This document shows, one piece after another, positions 32,150 to 44,576 of a DNA stretch of 64,000 nucleotides. Within the stretch, counting starts at the first letter, position 1. Each line of letters starts with the position of its first letter. Location: NCBI GenBank assembly GCA_030280995.1, contig JASXTE010000015.1, positions 18,799,001 through 18,863,000 of the forward strand. The letters are read 5' to 3'. Under the pieces are notes generated by a model, which worked only from the letters and a program-made list of their open reading frames with translations, ran no database searches and was not told the DNA's origin. Both the position numbers and the translations under genes were made by a program. The DNA is from Hemileia vastatrix. Lineage: Eukaryota > Basidiomycota > Pucciniomycetes > Pucciniales > Zaghouaniaceae.

Positions 32150-35100
32150 CTTGGTTATGTGAACATGAGGGTCATTTGGATTTTACTAAAAACATCCTCT
32201 GCACTAGGCCTACACAAATCCTTACCAGATGGTGATTCCAACTTCAAATGGTGTCAAAATAAAATCACAAGGTCATCTACCCTGAAACCAACAGATTGAG
32301 ATTTTAACCCATTGTAGATCATTGTATCTGATGTAATGGGTCCATTTAAGGCAGAAAAATTTAATGGTGCATTATATATAGTATCTTGTAGATGCTTATA
32401 AATGAATTACTGTGTCATTGAATGGTTGAAATTAAAAGCTGACATTCCAGATGCATTTTTATGCTTACAGGCAAAGATTGAACAACAAAATGGGTTGAAA
32501 ATAAGAAATCCTTTGATCTGATAATGGTGCAGAATAAGTTAAAACCTAATTTCAATCTTACCTGTCCAAGTTTGGAATAATGTGGGAACATTCAATGCCA
32601 TAGTACCCAGAACAAAACAGGGCTGCAGAAAGATGCAATAGGACAACATCAGACATTGGTGGAACAATATTATTTTATAGTGGTCTGAAATAATTATTTT
32701 GGGGAGCAGCTTTTGTATGGGCAGCTTACCTTCACAACAGACTTCCAAGCAAAATCACTGGCACCATTACACCCTAAAAATCTTTATTATCAAACAAAAC
32801 ACAAATGGATAATATAAGAATCTTTGGCAAATCAGATTATGTACACATCCCAAAAGAAGTGTGATCAAAGCTGGATGGAAGAGCCATTAAATGTAATGTG
32901 ATTGGATATGTAGAAGGCTTTAAGGGTTGGCTGTTCTGGGATCCAATCCAACAATCCATTTTTTAATCTTCTGTGGCAGACTTTCCCTCTATGAAGTCAT
33001 CACTTTAAAAAAGAAAATAATGATAAAATTACCAAAAAAAAACAAAAAAACAAAACATATAAAAAAAGTGGCATTGACTTCATGTTGAGGAAAGCTGTTC
33101 TAAAAGATTGTATGTTTGAAAAGGAATTGATAAACCAGGAAATATTAGCATTTAAAATACAGAAAAATGTACTGATTTTGATCCTGACATTCCTGCCAGT
33201 TACATAAAATCCATTTCCACCAGCACAAAAGGTGATTGGCAAAGAACTTTCCAATCCAAGATATCCAACTTACAGAGTAAAATAGTTTGGGAGCTCTTTC
33301 CTCTTCCTGAAGGCAAGTTAGTTTTAGGCTCCAGATGGGTATTTTTTATCAAAAAAGATGTTTGTGGCAACATTTCTAGATACAAGGTGCACTATGTTAC
33401 TCAGGGTTTTCTTAAAAAATATGGTGAAAACTTTGAGGAGAAATTTGGGCCAACAGAAGTGTTTGCCTCTTTAGGACTTATTTTCAACTTAATGTCAATA
33501 TTCAAATGGAATCTTCATTCATTTGATTTTGTTGTTGCATATTTTAACAGTCCTATTAATGAGGAATTGTAAACTCAACAACCTCAAGGTTTTGTAGAAG
33601 GTGATAAAAATGTTGTTTTCAAACTCAATAAAGCACCTTATGATACTAAACAGGCATGCAAATGCTGGTGGAAATATCTTCAGGAAAACTATTGAACCTA
33701 GCTTACAAACCTAGAATATACAAATCTTCAGTCTATATATTGTCTACTCCAACTCAGAACACAGCTATATGGCTACACGTTAATAATGGTGTTGTAGGCT
33801 CTGTGTCAGCCAGGCTATTCCAGGAGTCCAGTAAATGATATGTAACTTATAAGACCTGAAAGAGGGGGTAAGAATTGTATTTAATGTATATAAATTAATA
33901 TTTTATTGCATAATAAAATTATATAAGTATTTTATTACATACAAGTGTTATATTAATTTTATTGGTTATATAAATTTTTATATACATTTAAATTTAACAT
34001 AATATAATATATTCTACAAATAATGGCGCATTTTTTATGTATTTAATAATTATAAATTTATATTTAATTAATTAAAAACATATATTATAATTATAAGTGT
34101 AAAATTTACTTATAATATAATTAAATTAATTAATTATATTTATATATTAAATATCATTTCTTATAATATTAAACAATAAATAATGACGCTTCTTTTGACC
34201 TATAATTGTGTCAGGAAAAACTAATTAATACTGAATTGAAATAAATTACATATTTGTTGCATCAGAATATTTTTTGTTTCACTTAAAAATCCTTAAATCA
34301 GACTGTACCATCTGTTTTGAATGATTTTTCTCATAGTTCCTATGTTCCAGGCTTGTTTAGTTATTCACTATTTTTACTTACTGATTTGGGAATTAATGGC
34401 GGGAAAATTGGATTCTTAATTGGGGTTTTTAATTATTTGTTTCATATTTTTCTCTACATTGTTATGTTTCACTTATTCTTTTTAAATTCTTGTTTTATTC
34501 TATTATGTTTCTTGTATTTACAAATATAGTAGCGCTTCAGAGGGCCCATTGCCTATAAAAAGGCCTTGGTTAATCCCCTGTAGCCCCATCACTTACTATA
34601 CACTCAACAATTTAAAAGATAATTTTATTACGTTTATTATTATTTTTATTAGTATTACAATCTAATTAAAAATTCTCAATAACAAATTAAAGGTTGCTTT
34701 AAGTCTGATAGGAATTATAGTGTTTGCCACGCAGAACTCTTACTTAAATAATATTAATATTAAATAAAACCTCAATTTGTTCATCTCCCAACTCACTCGT
34801 CGTTGCTTCATTTTAAATAAATTATTTCTATTATTACTTTTAATCTTTCTATTTACCTTTAGTACCTTTTCCTATTTGTTTCTCTTCTTTTTTTCCCCTT
34901 TTCTTTCCCTCTTCTAGACAACTGACCGACACTCTGAGTAACTGAGTGTGCTGCTGAAATTTAAAAAATACCTTCTAAGTTTTTTTGATGTTAAGTAGTC
35001 AGAATCAGTTGATCAGATAGCTGGAATAAAAATAGACACTACTTCTTTTGGCTATATTCTTTCACAAAGCACCTTAGCTGACAAAATTACATCTCATGAC

Positions 35101-35977
35101 AATCCAAATAATAAAACAACACAGATTTCACTGTCTTTCAAATGTACATTAACAACGGCTGAAAAAAAAATTGCTGCAATAAACCCTAAAATTTTTTTAT
35201 CTATTTTTGGATGGTTGAGCTACTTATCCCAAGGCACAAGACCAGAAATCACTTTTGCTGTTAACTCACAGGAACAATATTCAAGCCACCCCAATGAATA
35301 GCACTTGAAAGACTTATTGCACCTAGTGGTACATCAATTCCACCAAATATCATTGATTGGAAATACGGACAGAAGGAGGCAACTTGACAGTGGAGGTATT
35401 TGCAGATGCAAGCTGGGGAGACAAAGGGGAGAGGGCTTCTCATGATTATGTTATCTTGGTAGATGGGATACCTGTTTTTTGGGGAGCAAAATGATGACAC
35501 ATGGTCATGCCATCAACTTCTATGGCATAATCAATGGCACTGACATTGTGAGCTTGAAATGGGCTACGGATAGGTAACCTAATTAAGGAATTTGTTGTAA
35601 AAAAGCTAAGAATAAAATTATAATGTGAAAATAAAGCAGCAGTGAAATCAGGAGAAAAACCATCCACCAAGGAAACCAGACATTCAAAAAGAGATTTTTA
35701 CTTTGTTAATCAATTATTTTTTGAAAATCTGGTGGAACATGACAGGATTGGCTCTGATTTGCAGATAGCAGATATCCTCACTAATCCATTAGGCCCAATA
35801 AATAACATAAAAGCTCTAGTAGACCTTTAAGTTTTCCATTGATTTTTTTTTCTTCTTTCTCTCTCTTCCTTAATACAATTTCATCTTTTTTAACTTTATT
35901 TTTTCATTTATTTTTCTTTCATTTTATATTCATATGGTAGATATAGAGTTGGCAGGGCTTGTTGTGAGGGGGGGGGG
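32150..35977 (+). mobile_element. Copia (Ty1-type) retrotransposon relic, split by a solo LTR
   Basis: Plus-strand order integrase, RT, RNase H (integrase before RT is the Copia arrangement). Integrase pieces run 32160-32990 ('DVMGPFKAEKFNGALYI', 'PSKITGTITP' and 'GYVEGFKGWLFWDPIQQS'). RT runs 33200-33803 ('KLVLGSRWVFFIKKDV', 'FDFVVAYFNSPINEEL', 'AIWLHVNNGVVGS') and resumes at 34937 ('KKYLLSFFDVK', 'ESVDQIAGIKID'). RNase H follows to 35830. Removing the nested LTR and one target copy rejoins the RT frame. The YVDD-type box reads HVNN, so the enzyme is dead. Many stops are present. Confidence 0.87.
33804..34931 (+). repeat. Solo LTR of family A inside the Copia RT
   Basis: Starts TGTCAGCCAGGCTATTCC and ends CTGACCGACA. 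It is flanked by a perfect 5-bp duplication CTCTG (33799-33803 and 34932-34936). It matches 3637-4887 on the opposite strand, including the TATA stretch GCCTATAAAAAGG near 34551-34563. With no internal region, it is the product of LTR-LTR recombination. Confidence 0.93.
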
Positions 35978-36240
35978 TGTTAGAGTAGTGATAGTGACAC
36001 TTTAGATTAGGTCACAACTCAACTGCATGTATATAGACTTGATCCATAAACCCATCTCCCCTTACACAGTTTGGTGTAATCAAAGACAGGCACTGACCCA
36101 CCTGCCTGGGTTTACGGAACAATAAAAAATAGGGATAGGTCAAAAACCACAAAATATTAATATATGAGCCTGCTACCCATCTACTTCACAGACAGACAGA
36201 AGCCTTTCACACACATTGCATGATAGGCATGATTAATGTA
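35962..36240 (+). repeat. Copia polypurine tract and 3' LTR start
   Basis: A purine run ending in GAGGGGGGGGGG is followed at 35978 by TGTTAGAGTAGTGATAGTG, the usual PPT-LTR junction. The LTR is then interrupted at 36241 by a MITE and may resume at 37126. Its 3' end is not identified. Confidence 0.6.
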
Positions 36241-37125
36241 CACTACACACCAAGTAACACTACACAATATAGGGGGTAGACTTGCTAGCAAGTCCCCAAC
36301 CTGAACTCTACTTGAAGACCCACCTAAAACTGCTCTTCTGAGTGTTGTTCATCCCTGATTGTATGGTTCATTTGTCAATAGCTCAATGTGTGTTCAATCT
36401 GTGGTGAATTTGAGTCCAAGATTGTGGACTTGCTAACAAGTCCACCCCCCGTATTGCGCGGTGTAGGATATCCCTGATGGGGATATTTTAGGGAGGGACA
36501 TAAGGTCAGAAAAAATAAATATAAGAAAAGTAAGTGTATGAAAAATCATTTGCTTTTTTTTGAAAAAAATAAAAAATGATATAAAAAATCATTTTTTTAA
36601 GAATTTTTTTTTTTCAAAATTCCCATGGTTGCAAGATATTTTTCTTACACTTATTTTTATCACATACTTCTTTAGCACATATTTTCCTTACATGTATTTT
36701 CTCACACATATTTTTATTACCCATATTTTTCTATCCTGATGTCACTCCCTACAATATCTCCCACTCGCGCTGGATATCCCCATAAGGGATATCTTACTTG
36801 GTGCATAGGGATAAAGACAGAAAAATAAGTGTGAGAAAAATAAGTGAAAGAAAAATAAGTGTGGGAAAAAAAAGAGTAAGAAAAATATTTTGAAACAATG
36901 GGAATTTTTTGTTTTATAATTTATTTTTCTTGATTTTTTTTGATTTATTACTGTTTTTTTTTTTTGAAAAAAAAATTCTCAGGGTTACAAATTATTTTTC
37001 TTACACTTATTTTTATCACTCTTAGTTTTCTTACATTTATTTTTATGACCTTATGTCCCTTCCTACAATAACCCCAACTTGTGCATGGATATCCCCATTG
37101 GGGATATCTTACTTGCTGTGTAGTG
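36241..37125. mobile_element. CACTA-type MITE, composite (tandem or nested)
   Basis: Starts CACTACACACCAAGTAA and ends, on the opposite strand, CACTACACAGCAAGTAAG; flanked by the 3-bp duplication GTA (36238-36240 and 37126-37128). TIRs opening with CACTA plus 3-bp duplications are the signature of the CACTA superfamily. An internal right-type terminus (GGATATCCCCATAAGGGATA near 36772, then TTACTTGGTGCATAG) shows that one and a half copies are joined head to tail. The interior is AT-rich with ACATAAGG and AAAATAAGTGTGAG repeats and has no ORF. A third element is nested at 36258-36463. Confidence 0.78.
36258..36463. mobile_element. Second, smaller MITE nested in the terminus of the first
   Basis: The 206-bp element starts CACTACACAATATAGGGGG and, on the other strand, CACCGCGCAATACGGGGGG. 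Both continue into GACTTG(C/T)TAGCAAGTCC, itself a palindrome. It interrupts the outer TIR between CCAAGTAA and GATATCCC and is flanked by TAA (36255-36257) and TAG (36464-36466), a one-base-diverged 3-bp duplication. It has no coding capacity. Confidence 0.75.
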
Positions 37126-37405
37126 GTAAGGGGAAGTTAGTTTAGCAGCACGATTTCCTAATTTTTTAGGAAGTTAGGGTACTAAGGTATTTACATATAT
37201 AAAATATAAACGCCACTTTCACTACAAACAATCTGCTGTCGCATCAGGCCTGATGCAACTGTCAGTCGCATGTAACCCCCGCCAAATATGTGCGACGGAA
37301 AGTTGCACCAGGCCAGAATAATTAAATACCTAGCTCTCACTGCAAACATTTTGATGTCGCATCATGGTTCATCCAAAATTACAATGTTTGTAGATTATAC
37401 ATATT

Positions 37406-37484
37406 GCGCTGTTGGTGTAGCGGTTAGCATTGAAGCCTTCCATCGGAATAGCTTTAGTCCGGGGTTCGAATCCCCGACAGCGCA
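37406..37484 (+). tRNA. tRNA-Gly(UCC): tRNA-Gly(UCC) with a 7-nt intron
   Basis: The acceptor arm GCGCTGT pairs perfectly with ACAGCGC, discriminator A. The T arm is CGGGG-TTCGAAT-CCCCG. The anticodon stem GAAGC/GCTTT encloses CTTCCA, giving anticodon TCC. A short insert TCGGAAT after position 37 is read as an intron; its GGAA can pair with the anticodon as is usual for eukaryotic tRNA introns. Internal A and B boxes (TGGTGTAGCGG, GGTTCGAATCC) are present, and a T-rich Pol III terminator follows at once. Confidence 0.93.
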
Positions 37485-37670
37485 TCTTTTTAAGCTTTTT
37501 CCTGGCGGTGATGGTGTTCACCCCATAGTTTTTTTAAAAAAAACTGTTTTGCACTCCACCCGACAAAGAAGTATGAAGGAAAAGACTGAATAAGCTAGAA
37601 ATATATCATGGAATAGAGAGAAAGATAGGAATGTTATCAGTGCGATTGGTATTATGTACCTTTTGAATAA

Positions 37671-38172
37671 GTGTCAAATTGTTATATCTTCAAAGCACTT
37701 GTGAGTCTCCCCAGAACGCAAGCTACGGTATTTGCGCAGTGTCGATCAGGACACTTTTCCTTAAAACATTATTTGTATCGATCCCAAGCCGCCATTTCCC
37801 CTAACTGTCCTCTCTGCTCTCTCAACTCAAACGACACCACGGATCATGTCCTCTTATTTTGTCCAGCTCATCTGGCAACACGCAAAGTCCTCTTTGCCGA
37901 AGCCAGTCACCATAAAATTTCCCTCTCTACATATGCATTGCTCTCCCATCCCCTATTACCCATCATTTTGCCCAGTTTTTAATTAATACCAATAGGTTCC
38001 CTAATAATCTTCCCCTCACAACATAAAATCCAAGAATTTGTTCCTTTTCATTGCCCTTACTCTTTCCAACACTTGTCTTTCCTCATCATGTAATTAGTCA
38101 TCCATAGTGCTTCTGCTTCCTTCATTCCCCTAGTTGGATGAGATTGTACGAAACTAAAAAGAAAAGAAAAAG
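37671..38172 (+). pseudogene. LINE (non-LTR retrotransposon) 3' end, 5'-truncated
   Basis: The frame 37671-37982 reads 'LPRTQATVFAQCRSGHFSLK' and a zinc-binding end 'CPLCSLNSNDTTDHVLLFC' (C-X2-C-X9-H-X4-C), characteristic of the C-terminus of Tad-like or I-like LINE pol proteins. Downstream 'GAGATTGTACGAAACTAAA' followed by an A-rich tail (to about 38172) resembles a LINE 3' end. Everything upstream (endonuclease, RT) is missing, the usual result of incomplete reverse transcription. Confidence 0.72.
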
Positions 38173-38602
38173 TGGCAAGCTGAAAACGTAGTGGTAATCA
38201 AATACTCATTTGGTTCAAATCAAACGAAAAAAAAGCCATTTAATCGCATTCTAACTAAAAATCCATTGACCTCGTTATTCGCTGAGAGATTTAATTAAAA
38301 AGTTCCTGGATTGCAGTTTGGGAAATATAAGATAAACCTGTGATAAGTTTTTTTTTTAAAAAAAAAAACAAACTAAAACAACAAGCCGTTCAGTTGTCAA
38401 CATGATTGATCAAGGAAAATAAAATAATAATAATATCGATCATAAAGTTTTATTTATGGATCTTAGCAATCCAATGAGCGAGAATTAAAAGTATTTTTTT
38501 ATTTGATTTCAAAAACTGATCACCATGATTAGCTATCTTCTCATTACTAGATTCCTCTGTCCACTTATCAAATAAGTATATCAAAAATAAATTAAAAATG
38601 TA
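38173..38602. other. No gene seen between LINE fragment and second tRNA
   Basis: AT-rich, with paired T and A runs near 38350-38370. It contains no ORF of note. The Pol III terminator of the minus-strand tRNA (TTTTT on that strand) lies near 38590. Confidence 0.3.
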
Positions 38603-38682
38603 TGCGCTGTCGGGGATTCGAACCCCGGACTAAAGCTATTCCACATGGAAGGCTTCAATGCTAACCGCTACACCAACAGCGC
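38603..38682 (-). tRNA. tRNA-Gly(UCC): tRNA-Gly(UCC) with an 8-nt intron, convergent to the first
   Basis: Mature sequence appears identical to the gene at 37406-37484, with the same acceptor, D, anticodon and T arms. The insert after position 37 reads TGTGGAAT instead of TCGGAAT. The GGAA that can pair with the anticodon is kept. Flanking sequences are unrelated to those of the first gene, so the pair is not a recent large inverted duplication. Confidence 0.93.
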
Positions 38683-39534
38683 ACGCTGACATAATAAATA
38701 TATAATTAGATAATGTTCCGACGACGGTCGCAACATTTGGCAATGCATTATATATAAATTGTTGCTCCAAAATTTATAAGCAACATGTGAGCACCATGTG
38801 ATTGTAGTGAGGCAACAAGTGAGAATCATGTGTTTGTAATGAAGCAACAACTACCTAGTTGGTACCATTTTTGCATTTCGTGTTGCTCATTTTACCTTGT
38901 TTTGATCATATCTCGTTGCACCCAGTTGAAAAATATTTGCTTTAGTATCTCTCCTCTCTATATCAGATAAACTATCTCAAAATGAGATTTTGTCAATGCT
39001 CAAAATGTATCCAGCAATTGTGCTTAAATCATGAAGGCCAACACCAATATGGAATATACGTTTCTCCTCGAACTTCCGAAAGGCATCATCTAAATGATAT
39101 TGAAAAAAATAAGTTTACAGAAATCCATGGTGATTTGTACAGCTCATCTGATGAGTCTTCTTCTCTTCATGCATCTATTCCACTTAGAAAACCATCAGAA
39201 GATGGAGAAATATACCCTGATGATGGTAGTGATGTAACTGGTAAGTTGTTTTATCAATGACACGTCTTAAACTTTTCAACTGACCTTTTATCTGAGTTAA
39301 TTTAAAAAAGGATCTATGAGGCTGATAAACAATTGGCTTTATGTTGGCTGTAATCTGAGCATGGAAAAATGTATCAGCACAACAAAAATGATTGTAAATA
39401 TTATTAAAGATTCTCAGAACTTCTCAATCCCCATCTCATTGCCTGATGAATTTCCACTTGATCCTCAAATTAATATGAAGCGGTCTGGCTTTATTGTCAA
39501 TTTCTTGAATATGACATGTTGCCCAAAGTGTTTT

Positions 39535-40647
39535 TGTGAGCCAGGCTGTACCAGGAGCCCAGTAAAACTTATGTTAAGTCATTGGACCTGAAAGAGGGCG
39601 AAAATTTATGCTTTTTATGTATATAAATTTATATTTTATTGCATAATAAAATTAAGTACAAATTACCTTATTAAATAAAATTAAAATAAGGGTTATATTT
39701 ATTTTATTATGTTATTAATTATATACTATTAAAATAAAGATAAATTATATTATATTCTATAAAAATTGGGCGCATTTTTATGTATTTAAATAATTATAAA
39801 ATAATAATTAATTAATTATAATATTATATTATACTTATAAGGCAAAATGTTGACTTATAATAATATTAATTAATTATTAGACCCTTATAATAATTTATAC
39901 ATTATTATTCCTGATTTTTGGGAGCTTCTGTGGCTCAAAATTATGTAATTAAATTTATTAAAACATTTAAACTAATTACATTCTCATATTTTAATCTAAA
40001 ATAATTACTTATATTAATTGTATAAATTAAAATAGTAATAAATTACATTCCACTTTAAAATAGTACTGCATAATACTTATTTTAAATCACATTAGTTATT
40101 TTTTATATGTCTTGTACTTATTTATGCATAATATCCAGGGGGAATTAATACTGGTGAAATATTGACTACTGCATTTCATTAAATTAGTACATTTTTTATT
40201 TTTCACCCCTTACATTTACTCATTAATTATTGTATTTACTCTTGTGGCGCTTCAGAGGGCCCCTTGGCTATATAAGGGCCTTGGGAACCCCCTTCAGCCG
40301 CATCACTTACATATTTACCATTTACTTACACTTATATATTTTTTATACACGTATTAATTCTTTTTCTTTTAACTAGTAATACAGTTTAGTTGAAATAAGA
40401 TAAATAAATACTATATACAAAATTCTAAAGGTTGCGGTAAGAACATTAAAATATAAAAGTTGACTGTTGCGCATTGAAATTAAAACACTTACATTACAAT
40501 ATCACTAAATACTACTCACCTTATATATTAAACCTTTTCCCCTTATTTGCGTCCTTCCCTCCTTTCCTCTTTCCACTCTTTGTCTTCTTGTGTCCTTTTC
40601 TTTTTTTTCTTTTTTCTTCTTCCACCTTCTAGACGACCGTGCCAATA
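39535..40647 (+). repeat. Solo LTR of family A inside the tnp2 relic
   Basis: Starts TGTGAGCCAGGCTGTACC and ends GACCGTGCCAATA, flanked by a perfect 5-bp duplication GTTTT (39530-39534 and 40648-40652). A TATA stretch (GGCTATATAAGGGCC) lies near 40266. It is more diverged from the other two family-A LTRs than they are from each other. Removing it and one target copy restores the reading frame 'CCPKCFHLYAQND'. Confidence 0.92.
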
Positions 40648-41795
40648 GTTTTCATCTATATGCTCAGAATGATAGCTGTCCAGCTCTTTGTACTTATAAA
40701 ATGTTTTGTAGTTCAACTCCATGTAATGAGCCACTCTATTCTATTTCAAAAATGCGCTTCATGCAATTAAAGATCCTCAACAATCCAAAAAAAACCATGC
40801 AGCATCAAATAGTTTCTCCAAAGAGATTTGTGTTCCTTATCTCGTATTTGTGGTTCAGAAAATATTAACTTGGATTCAATGGTTTCTTGAAAGGTCAGAT
40901 GTTGAAGAGGCAATAGAAAACTGGGCAAAAGAAGTCAATGAAAACAATAGCTTCCTCTCTGATGTGCAGCATGGTACTGCATTTAAGAACATGGAATGGA
41001 ATAACCATTCCAATTTGCTGAACTAGGCACTCTCTATATTTATTGATTGGTTCAACCCCAAACGAAATAAAATAGCTGGTAAGGTAAAATCAATGGGAAT
41101 AATATCTTTCAGCTGTCTCAACCTTACTCCTGGACTCCTTGACAAGATTGGCCAGATTTGTGTTGCTAGAATAACACCAGGACCTAATGCTCAAGATACC
41201 AAAACTATTAATCATATATTGAAGCCACTTGTTGATGAGCTCATCACTCTTGAGAATGGAGTTGTAATTCCAACATTCCTGAACCCTGAAGGGTGTATGG
41301 TGCAAGTGAGACTTCTCTCCTTAGTTGGTGATCTACCTGCAAAAAAATAGGCTGTTGGATTTCCTTCTCACTCAGCAACTCACTTTTGCACATGGTGAAT
41401 GGCCAAATGTGATCAATTATCATTCTTAAAATGTGGAGAAAAAAGGCTTAAAAATGAAGTTATCAAAATTGCAAAAAAGTCACAAGATGCAAGAGTTCAA
41501 AGTACTAGAGAAATTTTGCTTAAGGAAAGTGGTGTACAGTGGTTTGAACTCAACCAGCTAAATTACTGGGATCCAACACAATTTGTAGTGCTGGGTGTGA
41601 TTCACAATTGGTTTGAAGGTTTTCTTAATGATCATTTTCAACACCGTTGGAGATTCAGGAGTGTTCCAGGATATACAACTAAAAAAAGCAGCCTACCACA
41701 AAGCCTCAGTTAAGCTATGAAATTTGTACAAATTGATAGAAATATAGAATTAACCATCATTGATTCCAGCTCTGATGATGAGGAGGAGCAGGATG

Positions 41796-41990
<195 letters not shown>

Positions 41991-43466
41991 AGGATGAATT
42001 GGAGTTGGAAAATGGACAGGATGGGCAGTTCTTCTCTCAGAGTCTCATTGAAAAATTTCAATTCATCATGAAAGGTGTGGTTCTACCAAGTGGTATAGCC
42101 AAAATTCCTTAAAATATTGGTGAAGACAGACATGGACGGCTCACTGCATATCAATGGTACATGCTATTTTTGCAATGTATTACCTCCAGTTATCTTGGAG
42201 CTTTTTATAAACAATGTCAAGAAGCTGCAACCTGGTTCAAACTGATTACAATTACTTTATAATACAGGCCATTTGGTTATGTGTACACATATTTTGTGTT
42301 CAAGAAGTCTTGATATAGATTTAATCAACAGATTTGAAATCCAATTTGAAAAACATAGTATTTCCGTAAAAAAGCTCTTCCCTGACTTTAGAGAAAAGCC
42401 CAATCAACATTTTTCACTTCACCTGTCTGAGAAAATGAAAACTTGGGGGCCTCTAACTGCAATTTCCGAGTTTCCAGGCAAGAGGCTTATTTGTTTTTCA
42501 CAAAAAAATCAACACTAACAACAAAGCAGGTGAGACCTATAAATACCATTTATTTTTATTTATTAACTATTGATTGAAGTGGTATTTGTGAAATAGATAA
42601 GATAAATATTACAATGATGAGGCAAGGTTGTGAGATACAAAGGCTGATGAAGAAAAAGGAGTATCAGGATATGAAAAATTGGGGAAAAAGAAAATTGGTC
42701 AAAATGGAAAAGCTAGAGAAATTGACTTACCTGATGATGTTTACAACCTTTTTTTGGGACTCTATCAAAAAGGAAGATAAAATTTTTTCAACATCAACAC
42801 AAAGTTCCCCTTCCTGTGGACTCAAAAGTGTTCTTAGGATTCGTATCACCAATCCAAAATTTATCCTATGGAAATCTCTTACTATCTGTCACAAAGCCCA
42901 ACAACTGAATATTGTGGAAAGATGAATTGGTTAATGTTCCGTATGGTTTAATTGCAAACCTTTACAAGTTCAGAGATAATTTGAAGAAAGTAAAAAAAAG
43001 TCCTATTTGTTTCTCCAATCACAAATATATACCCAAAGAAACTAAATGTCCAATCCTCAGCATTTCAATACCTTTTATACCTTCACAAAGTAGTTGTAGG
43101 GCAAATAAGTTATACAGATAATGTAATTGTCAAGCCTTTTGATGTGACATGTGTAGCAGCATATAAGTTTCTACCCAAAAAAACCTTTTCTACTTCTCTT
43201 AAAAGAATCATCCTCATCCCCCATGATGATTCTTCTCTCCTTGATATCTGTAATATTGACTGATTATATCTTAATCTCTTTTCACCATAAGTTTGTTTTG
43301 CTTTTCCACCATCTTACTTATTTATTAATGTTTCCTTATATCTTCACTTGTTAATTTTCATGTAATTGCTGCTCTAAAAGTCAAATAGTACTTTTTCTCA
43401 AGTCTTTTAAATAAGTTATTTTGTTAAAAATTTATTATATAGTATGAAAATGCAGAATATTCATGG

Positions 43467-44528
43467 TGTAGGCAATCCTATAGTACTAGCTATAGGCCTT
43501 GACCAAGGGATTTGGAGTAAAACTGGAGAGAAATACCAGGTGAGATTTATTTGCTACAGCAAATTAGAGACTGTTACTATACCCCTTCCAACACCCTTCT
43601 TGACTGCTTAAAAAGTCAAGACAGAAGCCAATAGCAGACAACTGAGAGCCAAAGAACCAGAAACCAGAAATTCAGAAAGATCCACGCCAAAAAAACAAAA
43701 CACTGTTCACTTGTTGCACAGAAAACAGCAATAATACTTGATGCAGGTTGCAAAGCTACACCAGAGAAAACAGTTGCCAAATTTGAGTTAAATGAAGAAC
43801 TAACCTTGCAACAAACACAGCCAATTGTGGCCAAAAAACAGTGAAAACTGAGTGAGAAACAATGATATCACTACCAGATGGATGTCTGATAACTAAAGTT
43901 TCCCCAAACTGTCTTATTCAGTATGTACACACAGATCACCATCTAAAAAGCTTATGCATAGCAACAAATTTAGTGCTTTTGACAGCCAAATTGCATAAAA
44001 ACCCTATAGAAACGCTTCCCAGCCTTCTATAACTGAGGCAGGCAGCCCGCTTAGAAGCGGCCAGACCTCCCTGAAGCCAGAAAACCACCAAAAACCTCCA
44101 ATAAAGCCCAATATACTTAGAAAAATCCACCACGACTACTAAAACCCTTAAAACACAAAATTAAGCTATGAAAACATTTTGAAATAATATATAGAGCCAA
44201 ATTAGCTCTACTTAATGGTACTAAGCACTTAAACTTACAACTTAAGGTTAGCCCGTAGAACACAAGAAACAAAATTAAACAGCTATCTTTTAGAAATGAA
44301 AAATGAGCAAACAACCCCTTAAAACTTAGAATATGAAAAATTTCAAAAAGACATTAAAGATAGAGAAAAACTAGGGCTATCCAATGGAAGTATCTACATA
44401 CCCATAGTCCCGATATTCACTGAATAAAACTAGAAAAACACCCATTAATTCAACCAATGTCAATTAAGACATACCAAAACAGCGCCAAACAGACCAGCAA
44501 AGGCCTCTGCCAAACTTGGAAGACCATA
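43467..44528 (-). repeat. B2 3' LTR, diverged
   Basis: Recognisable throughout as a family-B LTR (CCTATAGTACTAGCTATAGG near 43477, TTAAGGTTAGCCCGTA, CCAATGG). It has many substitutions and short deletions relative to 53856-54946, and the GC-rich patch is partly lost. The polypurine tract (minus strand TTGGAGAGAGGA) adjoins it at 44529. Confidence 0.85.
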
Positions 44529-44576
44529 TCCTCTCTCCAATTGAGAATTTCTGCATTCTCCTTCATCAAAACCACC

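Noticed and set aside
36776..37125. Tandem MITE copy as two independent insertions
   Set aside because: Only one pair of 3-bp duplications (GTA) encloses the whole composite, and the internal junction lacks its own.
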